From: Pedobacter sp. PACM 27299
Lineage (GTDB): Bacteria > Bacteroidota > Bacteroidia > Sphingobacteriales > Sphingobacteriaceae
Direction of reading: 5' to 3'
DNA length: 64,000 nucleotides
NCBI RefSeq assembly: GCF_001412655.1
Contig: NZ_CP012996.1
Location: 2,976,001 to 3,040,000, forward strand
The translations under genes and the position numbers were made by a program. The notes under the pieces are model-generated. The model was not told the DNA's origin. It was given only the letters and a program-made list of their open reading frames with translations, and searched no databases. Below, in pieces: positions 46,208 to 54,642 of the stretch. Each line of letters starts with the position of its first letter. The stretch's first letter is position 1.

Positions 46208-46684
46208 TTACACCCTGAGAAATTCTACTTCCGGTACGATAACCACAGGACATCTGGCCTTGCTTACCACTGCGGTGATTTCTGTTCCAAAAAGGATATC
46301 ATCGTTGTGTGCTTTAAATCCACTCATTATAAGCATTAGAATGTTTTTTCTTTCATCTATAATACTGCAAACATTGTCTGTAAGACCTCCACCTTCACTC
46401 AAGTAATCAATTTTAGGTTTGAAATTACTTCCAGATGCTTTTAAGGAGATGTTTAGACGATTCATCTCTTTTTCCAGATTTGATTTGCTGGTTTCGGCCA
46501 ATAGTCCATAATTTGTGATTTGCAAACATTCGGATTCAGTGGCTGGAATGTAGTACGAGTGATATAATAATATGTTTGTCTTTAATTGGCTGGCTAGAAA
46601 CAAGGCGTAATCTGCAGCATTTAAAGCACTATTTGTAAAATCGGTGAGTACAAGTATAGTTTTTGTTTGATCGGCGGTTTCCAT
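46208..46684 (-). CDS. universal stress protein, single domain
   Basis: 158 residues starting with T-K-T-I-L-V-L-T-D-F-T-N-S-A-L-N-A-A. A single Usp domain with a weakened nucleotide loop (M-S-G-F-K-A-H-N-D-D-I-L-F-G-T-E). Second gene of the four-gene operon starting at 47098, with a 33-base gap to the preceding gene. Confidence 0.88.
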   Translation of the reverse strand: METADQTKTILVLTDFTNSALNAADYALFLASQLKTNILLYHSYYIPATESECLQITNYGLLAETSKSNLEKEMNRLNISLKASGSNFKPKIDYLSEGGGLTDNVCSIIDERKNILMLIMSGFKAHNDDILFGTEITAVVSKARCPVVIVPEVEFLRV

Positions 46685-46717
46685 GATACTTTGGTTAGTT
46701 TTAAGTTGAATCGGATA

Positions 46718-47098
46718 TTAGTCGTGTGCGATGTGTTCCAGCAATTCATTTTTAGTTTCATGAAAAGTCAACAATATGTTTTCCATTTCGCGCTTCAGAA
46801 GCTGATGTTCTTCGATTAAACTTAATTTGATGTTCTTTATGGGGCCATAGGTTAATGGCTCTAGTCTTTTTTGCAAATGAATAACTTTGAGCTTTAACTT
46901 TGATAGTTGTTGTTCCTGTGCATTGAATTTGACAAGGTATTTCTTAATAACTTCAGATTGCAGAGCTTTATGACTTAGGTTTTTGATAATATCTGAATCA
47001 TCATGGACGAATTGCAGATCCGCTGACCATTGTTTTGTGATCAGGTAAAGTTCTTGTAGTTCTGTATTTAATGCTTCTTCTTCTATTGTAGGAGTCAC
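46718..47098 (-). CDS. hypothetical coiled-coil protein
   Basis: 126 residues, highly charged and predicted largely helical by eye (heptad-like L/I spacing in Q-E-Q-Q-L-S-K-L-K-L-K-V-I-H-L-Q and the C-terminal H-Q-L-L-K-R-E-M-E-N-I-L-L). No known domain recognised. First gene of a four-gene minus-strand operon with usp, DUF6544-like and BON genes. Two FNR-like dyads lie within 85 bases of its start, so it probably belongs to the stress regulon. Confidence 0.65.
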   Translation of the reverse strand: MTPTIEEEALNTELQELYLITKQWSADLQFVHDDSDIIKNLSHKALQSEVIKKYLVKFNAQEQQLSKLKLKVIHLQKRLEPLTYGPIKNIKLSLIEEHQLLKREMENILLTFHETKNELLEHIAHD

Positions 47099-47145
47099 GA
47101 TTTTAGGATTATATACAAAGGTTCAGCTAATAAGTTACAATAGCC

Positions 47146-47159
47146 ATGATGGCTATCAG
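47146..47159. promoter_or_regulatory. FNR-like dyad, proximal, upstream of 46718-47098 operon
   Basis: ATGAT-ggct-ATCAG, 47 bases upstream of the start at 47098. One of two dyads about 22 bases apart, centre to centre. Confidence 0.5.
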
Positions 47160-47166
47160 CCAATTC

Positions 47167-47182
47167 GATGATAGGTGTCATC
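47167..47182. promoter_or_regulatory. FNR-like dyad, distal, upstream of 46718-47098 operon
   Basis: GATGA-taggtg-TCATC, the TGA-N6-TCA form. The 353-base gap from 47099 to 47451 otherwise holds nothing I recognise. Confidence 0.48.
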
Positions 47183-47451
47183 AGGAACTGTGTTTAGATG
47201 CCGAACAGGAAACAAAATGTCCCAAGTTCATCCCTGTCTAAAACAATAAGAACTGTGCTTAGCTCTTTAGTTGCTACACAGTATATGATTTGTATCTGCA
47301 AAAAACATCCTCATCAGTTTCGAAATTCTACAGGATCCTTCGTCAGATAAATAAATTAGATTGAAAGATATGATGCGTTTGTACCTTCTTTAAGTTTGTA
47401 TATTTAGATGTAATTAACGCATTATCTCCAACTGAAACCCAAAGTTGACCA

Positions 47452-48735
47452 TTGAAAACGAAACGAAATGAATTATGCCAGTGCGGAAGCGGGCTTAAAT
47501 ATAAAAAATGCTGTATGAATAAGCCAGTAGATGATGGGCATACTACCTTTTCCATTGCTACAATATGTGGTTTTTTAAAAACGGGACTGGAACATTTAGA
47601 TACTTTTCAGGATAACGTGAAAAATGTTAACGTGAAACAAATTACGTTAATGAACGAAGATACATTTTTATGTGAATTTTATCCGTTCGGTCTACATTCT
47701 CTTGAAATTAAGCAAGAAATGGCTGTCATTATGAGTTTCTTATCGACTTTTTTTAAAGACGACCCTTACGAAGGAATACATTTCAGGTATTTCGCAGCAA
47801 GGGCTTTTGATCAGCATGAGGACGAATTGATGTATGCAGTATCATCGAGAGCGTCTGCGGCTACGATCTCCAATGGAAACTCCATTGACTGGTTGCGTAC
47901 GACTTTGTTCCAGGAAAACACCTATGATTACAGATTTTCCAGGGCTAAAACCATCATTTCTGATATGGAGAATGCGTTAAGGACAGTGATCAAGGAGATT
48001 TTATTTAAAAAGTTTGGTTCGGACTGGTGGAACCTGGGGATTGATAAAGCTTTCGGAGATCCTGTGAAACGAATTTATGCTAACCAGTTTGGTGATTCAA
48101 TAGAAGATGGGGAGGTGCTGATCAATTATACTTTTACGCTGGATCTGAAAAAGATAATCAGTGCTGATTGGGGGCGTTTCAAACATTTGTTTGATAAAAA
48201 AACAGCATTTGAAGATGCAATGGTAGAACTGAATGTGATTAGGAGAGAGGAGGCGCATAATAGACCTATTAGCCGCCAACATCTGCATGATCTGGATCGG
48301 CTTTATAAAGAGTTACTTTTTGAAATTGAAGCTCATTATCCCGATACGGTTTTGTCTTATCTGGCGGAAAACTGGAAAACAAAGATCGCCGCGATTTTTA
48401 CAGTGCAGCCGAAAATAACCTATACATTGGAAGAGTTTTCTGTTTTGGATGATGAGGGAAAACGACTGCTGATCATTAAAGACTGCAGGCAGCAAATAGA
48501 ATACCTGGAGAATCAGCTTACAAAACTCAATTCTCTAATTGTACCCGTTTCAAAAAGTGTGAAGCATAAAGAAATGACCGATTTACTAGTGGGGTATAAA
48601 ATATTACAAGAGCAAAAACTAAATTGTGCTTTAAACCGAATCTGGGAAGAGGTTTCGACTATATTGGCTAATATTGAGTTGCAAGGACAGAAGATGAACG
48701 TGTTTTCGAAGCAACTTCTTTTGGAAGAAAGTTAA
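47452..48735 (+). CDS. SEC-C motif protein of unknown function
   Basis: 427 residues from a TTG start at 47452. I chose it because the zinc-binding SEC-C motif C-x-C-x8-C-C (C-Q-C-G-S-G-L-K-Y-K-K-C-C) lies before the first in-frame ATG, and a stop codon sits just upstream. The rest is a large, mainly helical domain that I do not recognise, ending in a probable coiled coil (about 340-420). SEC-C motifs are small zinc fingers, often at the ends of proteins handling proteins or nucleic acids. It marks the left edge of the accessory region, next to a second SEC-C gene. Confidence 0.7.
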   Translation: MKTKRNELCQCGSGLKYKKCCMNKPVDDGHTTFSIATICGFLKTGLEHLDTFQDNVKNVNVKQITLMNEDTFLCEFYPFGLHSLEIKQEMAVIMSFLSTFFKDDPYEGIHFRYFAARAFDQHEDELMYAVSSRASAATISNGNSIDWLRTTLFQENTYDYRFSRAKTIISDMENALRTVIKEILFKKFGSDWWNLGIDKAFGDPVKRIYANQFGDSIEDGEVLINYTFTLDLKKIISADWGRFKHLFDKKTAFEDAMVELNVIRREEAHNRPISRQHLHDLDRLYKELLFEIEAHYPDTVLSYLAENWKTKIAAIFTVQPKITYTLEEFSVLDDEGKRLLIIKDCRQQIEYLENQLTKLNSLIVPVSKSVKHKEMTDLLVGYKILQEQKLNCALNRIWEEVSTILANIELQGQKMNVFSKQLLLEES

Positions 48736-48909
48736 TCGGAATCAGCCGTTTTTATGCGCAAGGTGCGCATTGATTTTTTGCTGTACATGTGCTTCGTTTA
48801 GTGAGTCGGTATAGGCAATTTCAACAAGAGTAATATTTATCACAAGATTCAATAGCCACTTTAGGCGTGCTTAACTATTTAAACGTACAGTATTTATGTA
48901 TATTAGGGT

Positions 48910-49839
48910 ATGAATAACGCCTTTTCTCCTTATGATTTATGTCCGTGTGATAGTGGATTGAAGGCTAAATTTTGTTGCTTAGAAGGGAATCATTGGAATA
49001 AGAAACCTGTAAGATTAGTTGGAGACGAGCCAATTACTGGATATTCTCACAAAGGCTGTTACGCAAATAAAACAAATGATTGCAGTACTAAAATCTCTAA
49101 AGAACATTTAATCTCAAATTACATTTTAGCTAATTTAGGTAATGCCAAAGTCGTAAAAATACAAGGACCACCATATGGCAAGCCTGGAGAAGTAAAAATC
49201 ATGCCTAAGGCAGGTTTAGTTGCTAATGTTCTATGTGTTCGTCACAATTCCTTATTATCACCTTTTGATACTGAAATTGGTAAATTCCACAAAACTTTTA
49301 ATAAGTATGAGAAGGGATTAAATATTGAAAAACCAGTCAATGATATTTCTATTTTTTGTGGTGAAAACTTAGAAAAATGGATGCTGAAAACAGCATGTTC
49401 ATATATTGCCTCTAAACAAATCTATAGCGGCGATAAAAAGATTGAATGTGAGATGAAAGATATCTATGTAGATATCCTTTATAATGACGAACCTTTTCCA
49501 GAGGGTTGGGGATTATATGTTGATGCAGCGGAGGGAACAATTCAAACTCACAACTATATTGCTCCCAGTTTCATAATTAGAGATAGCACCTTAATGGTGG
49601 TTAAGATGATAATCAATAGCTTAGTTTTTTACTTAACGTTGGATAATCCTCAAACTATAAGAAAAGGTTTGATTTATCGTCCAAGAGGCATAGAGATCAA
49701 AAAGGGCAATGTAAAGAAGGTAATAGAGATTTGTTGGCAGGATAAAAAATATAACCAAGGGGTATTTTTAACACATACTAGAAATATTAGTAGAACTCCT
49801 GAAGAATGGGATGAATGGGTCTTTAATAAAGATCATTAG
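48910..49839 (+). CDS. SEC-C motif plus HNH-like protein
   Basis: 309 residues. An N-terminal SEC-C-type motif (C-P-C-D-S-G-L-K-A-K-F-C-C) is followed at about 53-70 by C-S-T-K-I-S-K-E-H-L-I-S, resembling the first half of an HNH-type zinc/nuclease centre. C-V-R-H-N-S-L-L-S-P-F at about 113-123 could be the N-H part. If so it may be a nuclease, but the catalytic assignment is tentative. The stop codon lies only 4 bases before the left end of the IS21 element. Its lower GC suggests acquired DNA. Confidence 0.6.
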   Translation: MNNAFSPYDLCPCDSGLKAKFCCLEGNHWNKKPVRLVGDEPITGYSHKGCYANKTNDCSTKISKEHLISNYILANLGNAKVVKIQGPPYGKPGEVKIMPKAGLVANVLCVRHNSLLSPFDTEIGKFHKTFNKYEKGLNIEKPVNDISIFCGENLEKWMLKTACSYIASKQIYSGDKKIECEMKDIYVDILYNDEPFPEGWGLYVDAAEGTIQTHNYIAPSFIIRDSTLMVVKMIINSLVFYLTLDNPQTIRKGLIYRPRGIEIKKGNVKKVIEICWQDKKYNQGVFLTHTRNISRTPEEWDEWVFNKDH

Positions 49840-49853
49840 GGTATGGATATTCC

Positions 49854-50034
49854 GGAGCATGTTGACCCCCCAGTATTGTTTTTATAACCGCATGATATCG
49901 TAACGCCATTTATTTGGTTTACTGACATTCCGGCACATGCTGACCCCACCTGGCTTGTTAAAGATTTTGTAACGGAGCATGTTGACCCCTGCTGATTACG
50001 TTTAAACCGTATTCTGCTTGAGCATGCTGACCCC
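49854..50034 (+). repeat. four direct repeats at the IS21 left end
   Basis: Blocks of GAGCATG(T/C)TGACCCC type at 49854-49869, 49932-49947, 49974-49989 and 50020-50034. Multiple transposase-binding repeats inside the ends are usual for IS21 elements. Two inverted copies lie at 52420-52435 and 52442-52455. Confidence 0.88.
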
Positions 50035-50092
50035 CTTCTTTAATTTGATTTGGCTTACTTAGGTGAATACACCCCACCTAACCAGAACGCTG

Positions 50093-51658
50093 ATGGCCGG
50101 AAAAGCAAAAGCAATGAGTCAGATCAAACAACTTCTTCGCCTGCACGAGCAAGGCAATTCCATCAAGAGCATTGCCCGAAACCTGGGCATCAGCAAGAAT
50201 ACCGTTAAAGCCTACCTAGCCAAACTGTCTGTAGGGAAACTCGCAGTATCAGAGCTCCTGGATATGGATGATCCTATTCTTAAAGGCAATTTCCATGCTG
50301 GTAATCCTGCCTATAAGGACCCCAGGTTCGAACACATGAGCAAGAACCTCGAATATTATTCCAATGAACTTAAAGAAGTCGGCGTAAGCCGAACCCTCCT
50401 TTATGAAGAATATATTTCCGGCTACAAAGAAGGATACAGCTATTCCCAGTTCTGTTTCCACCTGCGACAGCAACTTATTGCACGCAGGCCCGGAATGAGA
50501 CTGGAACATCTCGCCGGCGATAAGTTATTTATAGATTTTGCGGGTAAGCCCATGCATTATATAGATCGTGGTACGGGTGAACTTATCCCATGCCAGATCT
50601 TTGTAGCGACACTTCCTTTCTCTGATTACTGTTTTGCCATGGCTGTTCGGAGCCAACGCGTGGATGATTTTTTATATGCACTTGAATGTTGCCTCCGTGA
50701 GATCGGTGGTGCTCCAGCGGTGTTAGTTCCCGATAATCTGAAATCAGCAGTGGTAAAAACTGATCGTTTTGAACCTGAGATCAACCGGGCGCTAGAAGAC
50801 TTTGCAAACTATTACAGCATTACCGTAATCCCCGCCAGGCCGAGAAAGCCAAAGGATAAGGCTTTGGTTGAAAACCAGGTCAAACTCGTCTATAACCGGG
50901 TTTATGCCCGTTTGCGTAACCGTCAGTTCTTTGATATTGAATCGCTGAACATCGCCATAAGGGAAAAGGTAAAAGCCCATAACCAGACCCGGATGCAGCA
51001 AAAGCCTTATTGCAGAGAGGAACGTTTTCTGGCAGCCGAAAAGCATCTGCTGAAATCGCTGCCTTCTGAGGGCTTTGAGGTAAAGTACTATGCTGAGCCC
51101 AAGGTGGCTAATAATAACCACATTTACCTTGGAAAGGATAAGCATTATTATAGCGTTCCGTTTGCATTTGTTGGAACAAAAGTCCAGGTAATATATACCA
51201 GGAGTATGGTCAGGATCTATGCACGTGGCAAACAAATCGCCTTGCACATTAGAAATATGCACAGGGCTGGGTATTCAACACAGAAGGAGCATTTGAGTTC
51301 ACACCACAGGCATTACTTGGAAAGAAGCCCGGAGTATTATATAGCAAGAGCAAAGGAAAAGTCACCAGAGCTCTATATGCTTACCCAGCTCATTTTTGGC
51401 CAACCGAGCCATCCTGAGCAGCTTTACAGAACCTGTGATGGTCTACTCAGACTACAGAAGACTGCTTTGCCCGATGCATTTGCAGCAGCATGTGAACTGG
51501 CAATCGAGTACCGGAACTTTTCCTACAGGTTTGTGGAACGGATACTTAAGAACAATATGACAAACCATCAGGATCTGGTAAAACCAGACCAATCTCTGCC
51601 CGAGCATCAGAACATTAGGGGAAGCGAATATTATTCACAATCAACACTTAAATTCTAA
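50093..51658 (+). CDS. istA: IS21 family transposase IstA
   Basis: About 521 residues from the ATG at 50093. The frame also allows a GTG at 50063, from which residue numbers here are counted. An N-terminal helix-turn-helix (I-K-S-I-A-R-N-L-G-I-S-K-N-T-V-K) precedes an rve-type integrase core with catalytic D158 (F-I-D-F-A-G), D224 (V-P-D-N-L-K) and E270 (L-V-E-N-Q-V). The D-D-E triad and downstream Mu-transposase C domain are complete, so it looks active. istB follows after 3 bases. Confidence 0.95.
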   Translation: MAGKAKAMSQIKQLLRLHEQGNSIKSIARNLGISKNTVKAYLAKLSVGKLAVSELLDMDDPILKGNFHAGNPAYKDPRFEHMSKNLEYYSNELKEVGVSRTLLYEEYISGYKEGYSYSQFCFHLRQQLIARRPGMRLEHLAGDKLFIDFAGKPMHYIDRGTGELIPCQIFVATLPFSDYCFAMAVRSQRVDDFLYALECCLREIGGAPAVLVPDNLKSAVVKTDRFEPEINRALEDFANYYSITVIPARPRKPKDKALVENQVKLVYNRVYARLRNRQFFDIESLNIAIREKVKAHNQTRMQQKPYCREERFLAAEKHLLKSLPSEGFEVKYYAEPKVANNNHIYLGKDKHYYSVPFAFVGTKVQVIYTRSMVRIYARGKQIALHIRNMHRAGYSTQKEHLSSHHRHYLERSPEYYIARAKEKSPELYMLTQLIFGQPSHPEQLYRTCDGLLRLQKTALPDAFAAACELAIEYRNFSYRFVERILKNNMTNHQDLVKPDQSLPEHQNIRGSEYYSQSTLKF

Positions 51659-51661
51659 AGA

Positions 51662-52378
51662 ATGAACATTGAAACACAGCTTAAACAGCTTCGTCTGCAC
51701 GGAATGAACCGGAGCTGGCAGGCCTTAACAGAAACAAGAAAGCTCCATGAGCTTACCTTTAGCGAAGGAATGGAAGTTCTTCTGCAGGCCGAAAGCGATG
51801 ACCGGGACGGCAAACGCTTTGAAAGACTACAGGCTAATGCCAACTTTCGCTACAGGGCATCAATAGAGGAACTGAATATGGAGACCGCAAGGGGGCTAGA
51901 TAGGTCGCTTATTGCAAATTTTGCGACAGGCGAATACATTCCTAAAGGGGAAGCAATATTGGTATGCGGTTCTACTGGTACTGGAAAAAGTTTCCTGGCG
52001 TCAGCGCTGGGACATCAGGCATGTACTCAGGGATACAGAGTGGCTTATTTTAATGTCCAAAAATTATTGCTGAAAACTAAAATGAGCCGTATTGATGGTA
52101 CTGTATATAAGTTCTTCGAGAAAATATCAAAGGCCGAGTTGCTTATCCTTGATGATTTCGGACTGACCCATCTCGAACAGCAGCAGCGGATGGACATGAT
52201 GGAGATTATAGAGGATCGCCATGCATCAAGGGCTACCATAATTGCCAGCCAGTTACCAGTGGCGAAGTGGTATGATATCATCGGAGAAAATACAATTGCC
52301 GATGCACTTTTAGATCGTATGGTGCATACTTCATACAGAATTGAACTAAAAGGAGAAAGTCTAAGAAAAAAAAGGTAA
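51662..52378 (+). CDS. istB: IS21 helper ATPase IstB
   Basis: 238-residue AAA+ ATPase of the DnaC-like IstB family. Walker A G-S-T-G-T-G-K-S is at about 102-109, Walker B L-L-I-L-D-D-F-G is at about 159-166, and an arginine-containing C-terminal lid is present. It helps select the target and activates IstA. Full length, so the element is probably autonomous. Confidence 0.95.
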   Translation: MNIETQLKQLRLHGMNRSWQALTETRKLHELTFSEGMEVLLQAESDDRDGKRFERLQANANFRYRASIEELNMETARGLDRSLIANFATGEYIPKGEAILVCGSTGTGKSFLASALGHQACTQGYRVAYFNVQKLLLKTKMSRIDGTVYKFFEKISKAELLILDDFGLTHLEQQQRMDMMEIIEDRHASRATIIASQLPVAKWYDIIGENTIADALLDRMVHTSYRIELKGESLRKKR

Positions 52379-52466
52379 AATTGTCATGCCATCAGATTCT
52401 GATGAGCCAAATCCCAGACGGGGTCAGTATGATGCATTACTGGGGTCAACATCACCATAATATCCA

Positions 52467-52787
52467 CTTTTAAAACTTAATCCGCAATTTTCTATAAATG
52501 ATGAAATGGATGCGTACCTAAAACAGCGAAACTTGTTAGTCCATGGCTTTTGGGCTAATTATTTAAATGGAAAATCAGAAACCCAAAGTAAAATGGCGGC
52601 AGGTTTTTGTAATACATTTGGAAAGCTATCAAATAAACTTGAAAGTTTTTTTAAGGGGTTTATATATTTTTTAGCACTTAGGCACGTAAAAGATCGTGAT
52701 CATCTCGATGTGGGTTTCAAAGGTTGGGACAATGATTTTGAGTTCTTTATATCCCAAGTTAAACAAAACAAATCTGCCAACACTTAA
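52467..52787 (+). pseudogene. 5'-truncated HEPN-like gene fragment
   Basis: The open frame runs from the right boundary of the IS21 element (in-frame stop at 52458-52460 within the IS) to 52787. It encodes about 106 residues, with an internal ATG at 52506. R-N-L-L-V-H (K-Q-R-N-L-L-V-H-G-F-W) matches the R-x4-H ribonuclease motif of HEPN domains, and the flanking helices fit. The N-terminal part is missing, and no 5' piece is visible left of the IS, so insertion was accompanied by loss of DNA. Confidence 0.55.
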
Positions 52788-52806
52788 TTATGGATGATAT
52801 AGTAGA

Positions 52807-53178
52807 CTATCCAAGTGTAGATTTGAATAGATATTTAACATTTTCGAAGGGCGATACAGAGCCTATTATTCCAACCGAAATTGGAATCCAAGCTTTGTGT
52901 TTGTCTATAATTACACAAAATTCAATTGCGTTGTGTTTTAAAAAGCCTCTCTTTGCAATTTTCTTTCCAATAGGTTTCAGATTATAGGAACTGTAATCAT
53001 TATAGCCGCCACCTATACAAAAATAATTCAGAATGCTCTTATTAATTAGAGAATCAAGAGTTTTCTTCAATTCGTCTTTACTAAAATCACTAAAGGATTT
53101 AGACAGGTTTTTGGGTTCTATAGAATCGACAGTATCGAATGCTTTTATCATTTTCCATTCTGAGAGATTAACAAACAT
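52807..53178 (-). CDS. hypothetical protein
   Basis: 123 residues, not recognised. It has charged helices (F-S-K-D-E-L-K-K-T-L-D-S-L-I-N-K-S-I) followed by a short loop and a K-P-I-G-K-K-I-A-K-R-G-F segment, which could form a small winged-helix-like domain. A weakly hydrophobic stretch, W-I-P-I-S-V-G-I-I-G-S-V, lies near the C-terminus. It starts 1 base after the preceding gene's stop, so it forms a two-gene unit with the membrane protein at 53180-53674. Convergent with the HEPN-like fragment. Confidence 0.55.
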   Translation of the reverse strand: MFVNLSEWKMIKAFDTVDSIEPKNLSKSFSDFSKDELKKTLDSLINKSILNYFCIGGGYNDYSSYNLKPIGKKIAKRGFLKHNAIEFCVIIDKHKAWIPISVGIIGSVSPFENVKYLFKSTLG

Positions 53179-53179
53179 T

Positions 53180-53674
53180 TTAATTGTGTATTATTAAGTA
53201 AGTAAAAATTATTGTAACAACGATGGTTGTTACAATTGTCAACAATGAATATGTGTTTGACTTTTGGACTAGGTTGCCGAGGCGGTTTCTCTCTATATCA
53301 CTTATGGACTTTATGCTGCTTTCTAATCTGCTTTTTTCCATCATTTGCCAGTCCACAAAAAGCAATATGAAAAAGTTTACGATTGGAATTAATATTAACC
53401 AAGAAGAAGTATTAGGCCTAATTACTATTAAAGCAAAATATCCAGCTATAATCATGTTGTTCAACTGAAAAAGTTTGTCGTTAATTCTATCGAAATATTT
53501 AACTAAATCTGAGAGTCCAACTATTTGTATAGCATCAAGCCGTTGATCCAGTTGTTGCCGCTCTGTGTCAGTCATAATACCGAGTTCTCTGCATTGTTCA
53601 TCCGTCATAACCAAATATAGGAAATAGCATCTATTACGGGTATTAAAAAGACTGTTTTCAATTTGAATTGGCAA
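53180..53674 (-). CDS. hypothetical membrane protein
   Basis: 164 residues; an alternative ATG at 53608 (M-T-D-E-Q-C-R-E-L-G) would give about 142. Hydrophobic helices are at about 78-88, 92-110 and 143-161, with a charged loop between. No family recognised. Pairs with the downstream 123-residue gene in an accessory region. A toxin/effector-type pair is possible but unsupported. Confidence 0.55.
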   Translation of the reverse strand: MPIQIENSLFNTRNRCYFLYLVMTDEQCRELGIMTDTERQQLDQRLDAIQIVGLSDLVKYFDRINDKLFQLNNMIIAGYFALIVIRPNTSSWLILIPIVNFFILLFVDWQMMEKSRLESSIKSISDIERNRLGNLVQKSNTYSLLTIVTTIVVTIIFTYLIIHN

Positions 53675-53929
53675 TCTTAGGAATTCTCTCTTTTACGAGC
53701 GGATATGCTATGCAATTTTTTGCCAATCAGATTTAATGTAAATCAGACAGGAAATGATTCGAGAGCGCCCAGTTGGGTCCAGGGAGACGAGCTTTTATTA
53801 AAAAATGAAATCGAACTGTTAGATATAAAAGCACTTAGCAAATCATAACATTTTTATTATAATTTTATTTTGCTGGATGACATCAAAAACCTATCTTTGA
53901 GCCATCAAATAAGCAGTTATTTATACTTT

Positions 53930-53945
53930 ACTATCGGACGATAGT
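53930..53945. repeat. short palindrome
   Basis: ACTATCG-ga-CGATAGT in the long non-coding stretch 53675-54642. Role unknown; possibly a protein-binding site in an attachment-like region. Confidence 0.4.
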
Positions 53946-54049
53946 TGATAAAATGGTTTAAGCTGATTTGATTTGAAATGATTTATGCCCTAATCTACAC
54001 CCGGATGTTTCAGGAGGATGTAAGTGGTTGAAAATAAGATATTTAAAAC

Positions 54050-54076
54050 GTCGGTACGGCATCCTGCCACCCCGAC
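54050..54076 (+). other. hairpin resembling a tRNA 3' end (possible attachment core)
   Basis: GTCGG-tac-GGCA-tcc-TGCC-acc-CCGAC folds as a nested hairpin. Its 3' part also resembles the T-arm and acceptor strand of a tRNA (compare GGTTCGAATCCTGCC), though the T-loop is degenerate and no matching 5' half is nearby. It is followed by a terminator, as a tRNA gene would be. Attachment site duplicate or simple hairpin cannot be decided here. Confidence 0.35.
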
Positions 54077-54101
54077 AACATATATGTCAAATTCTATTAA
54101 A

Positions 54102-54136
54102 AACCCTCTAAATGTCACAGTTTAGAGGGTTTTTTC
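54102..54136 (+). terminator. rho-independent terminator
   Basis: Arms AACCCTCTAAA and TTTAGAGGGTT with an 8-base loop, then a T-run. No gene ends within 400 bases upstream on the plus strand, so it terminates an unannotated RNA or is a relic of a gene whose end lies at 54076. Confidence 0.85.
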
Positions 54137-54642
54137 GTTTTAGTCATATCAAAGAAAAGTAAAGAATATCAAAGTTTTTATGCCCTATTCTACACCCTCT
54201 TTTTTTCTTGTATCATTGTCCTGATAGAAAATGTAAAAGTCACTGTTTGAATATTTATTTCACCAACTGTTTGGTCGTCAAATTTTGCCGCTGATTTTAA
54301 CAAAAAAACTAAGGAGGGCATAAAAGGGCATAAATGGGTTTAAAACAGTTTAAAGCATCAAAAGTACACACACCTTCAGTGTTTCTTTTTTCTTAAAAAA
54401 GGACAAAGCTAAAAATGGGAAGGCTCCACTATTTGCAAGGATATATGACCAAATTGTTTGAGGTAAATTTGAGATACTCTATGTTGGTTTTGGTTTTCAG
54501 GATGCATTTTTAAGAATACTAATTGATCTTTTGTTTTCCTGCGTTCCAAGTTAGATGATGTCCAGCTTCCTAAATAGTCTATTATTACAGATTTAATATT
54601 ATCTTTATTTCAAACCAAATCTAACTCAATAATGTCTTTTCA

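Larger units (their letters stand above)
49844..52466 (+). mobile_element. IS21-family insertion sequence
   Basis: About 2.6 kb with istA and istB. Ends inferred by eye: left end TGGATATTCCGGAGCATGTT and, reading inward on the other strand, right end TGGATATTATGGTGATGTTG, both followed by GACCCC and giving TG...CA termini. The left 190 bases carry four copies of a GCATG(T/C)TGACCCC block. The right end carries two inverted copies. No target-site duplication is evident next to these ends, suggesting a deletion or recombination at one side. Confidence 0.85.
53982..54334. repeat. cluster of TTTATGCCC repeats
   Basis: A 21-base sequence beginning TTTATGCCCTA occurs at 53982-54002 and again at 54177-54197 with one mismatch. 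The 9-mer TTTATGCCC occurs twice more in inverted orientation at 54316-54324 and 54326-54334. Four copies in 350 bases with direct and inverted orientations resemble arm-type integrase binding sites. No integrase gene is present in the window, so this is inference. Confidence 0.5.

Noticed and set aside
50792..51262. Minus-strand 156-codon frame in the IS21 element
   Set aside because: Antisense to istA catalytic core; no independent support.
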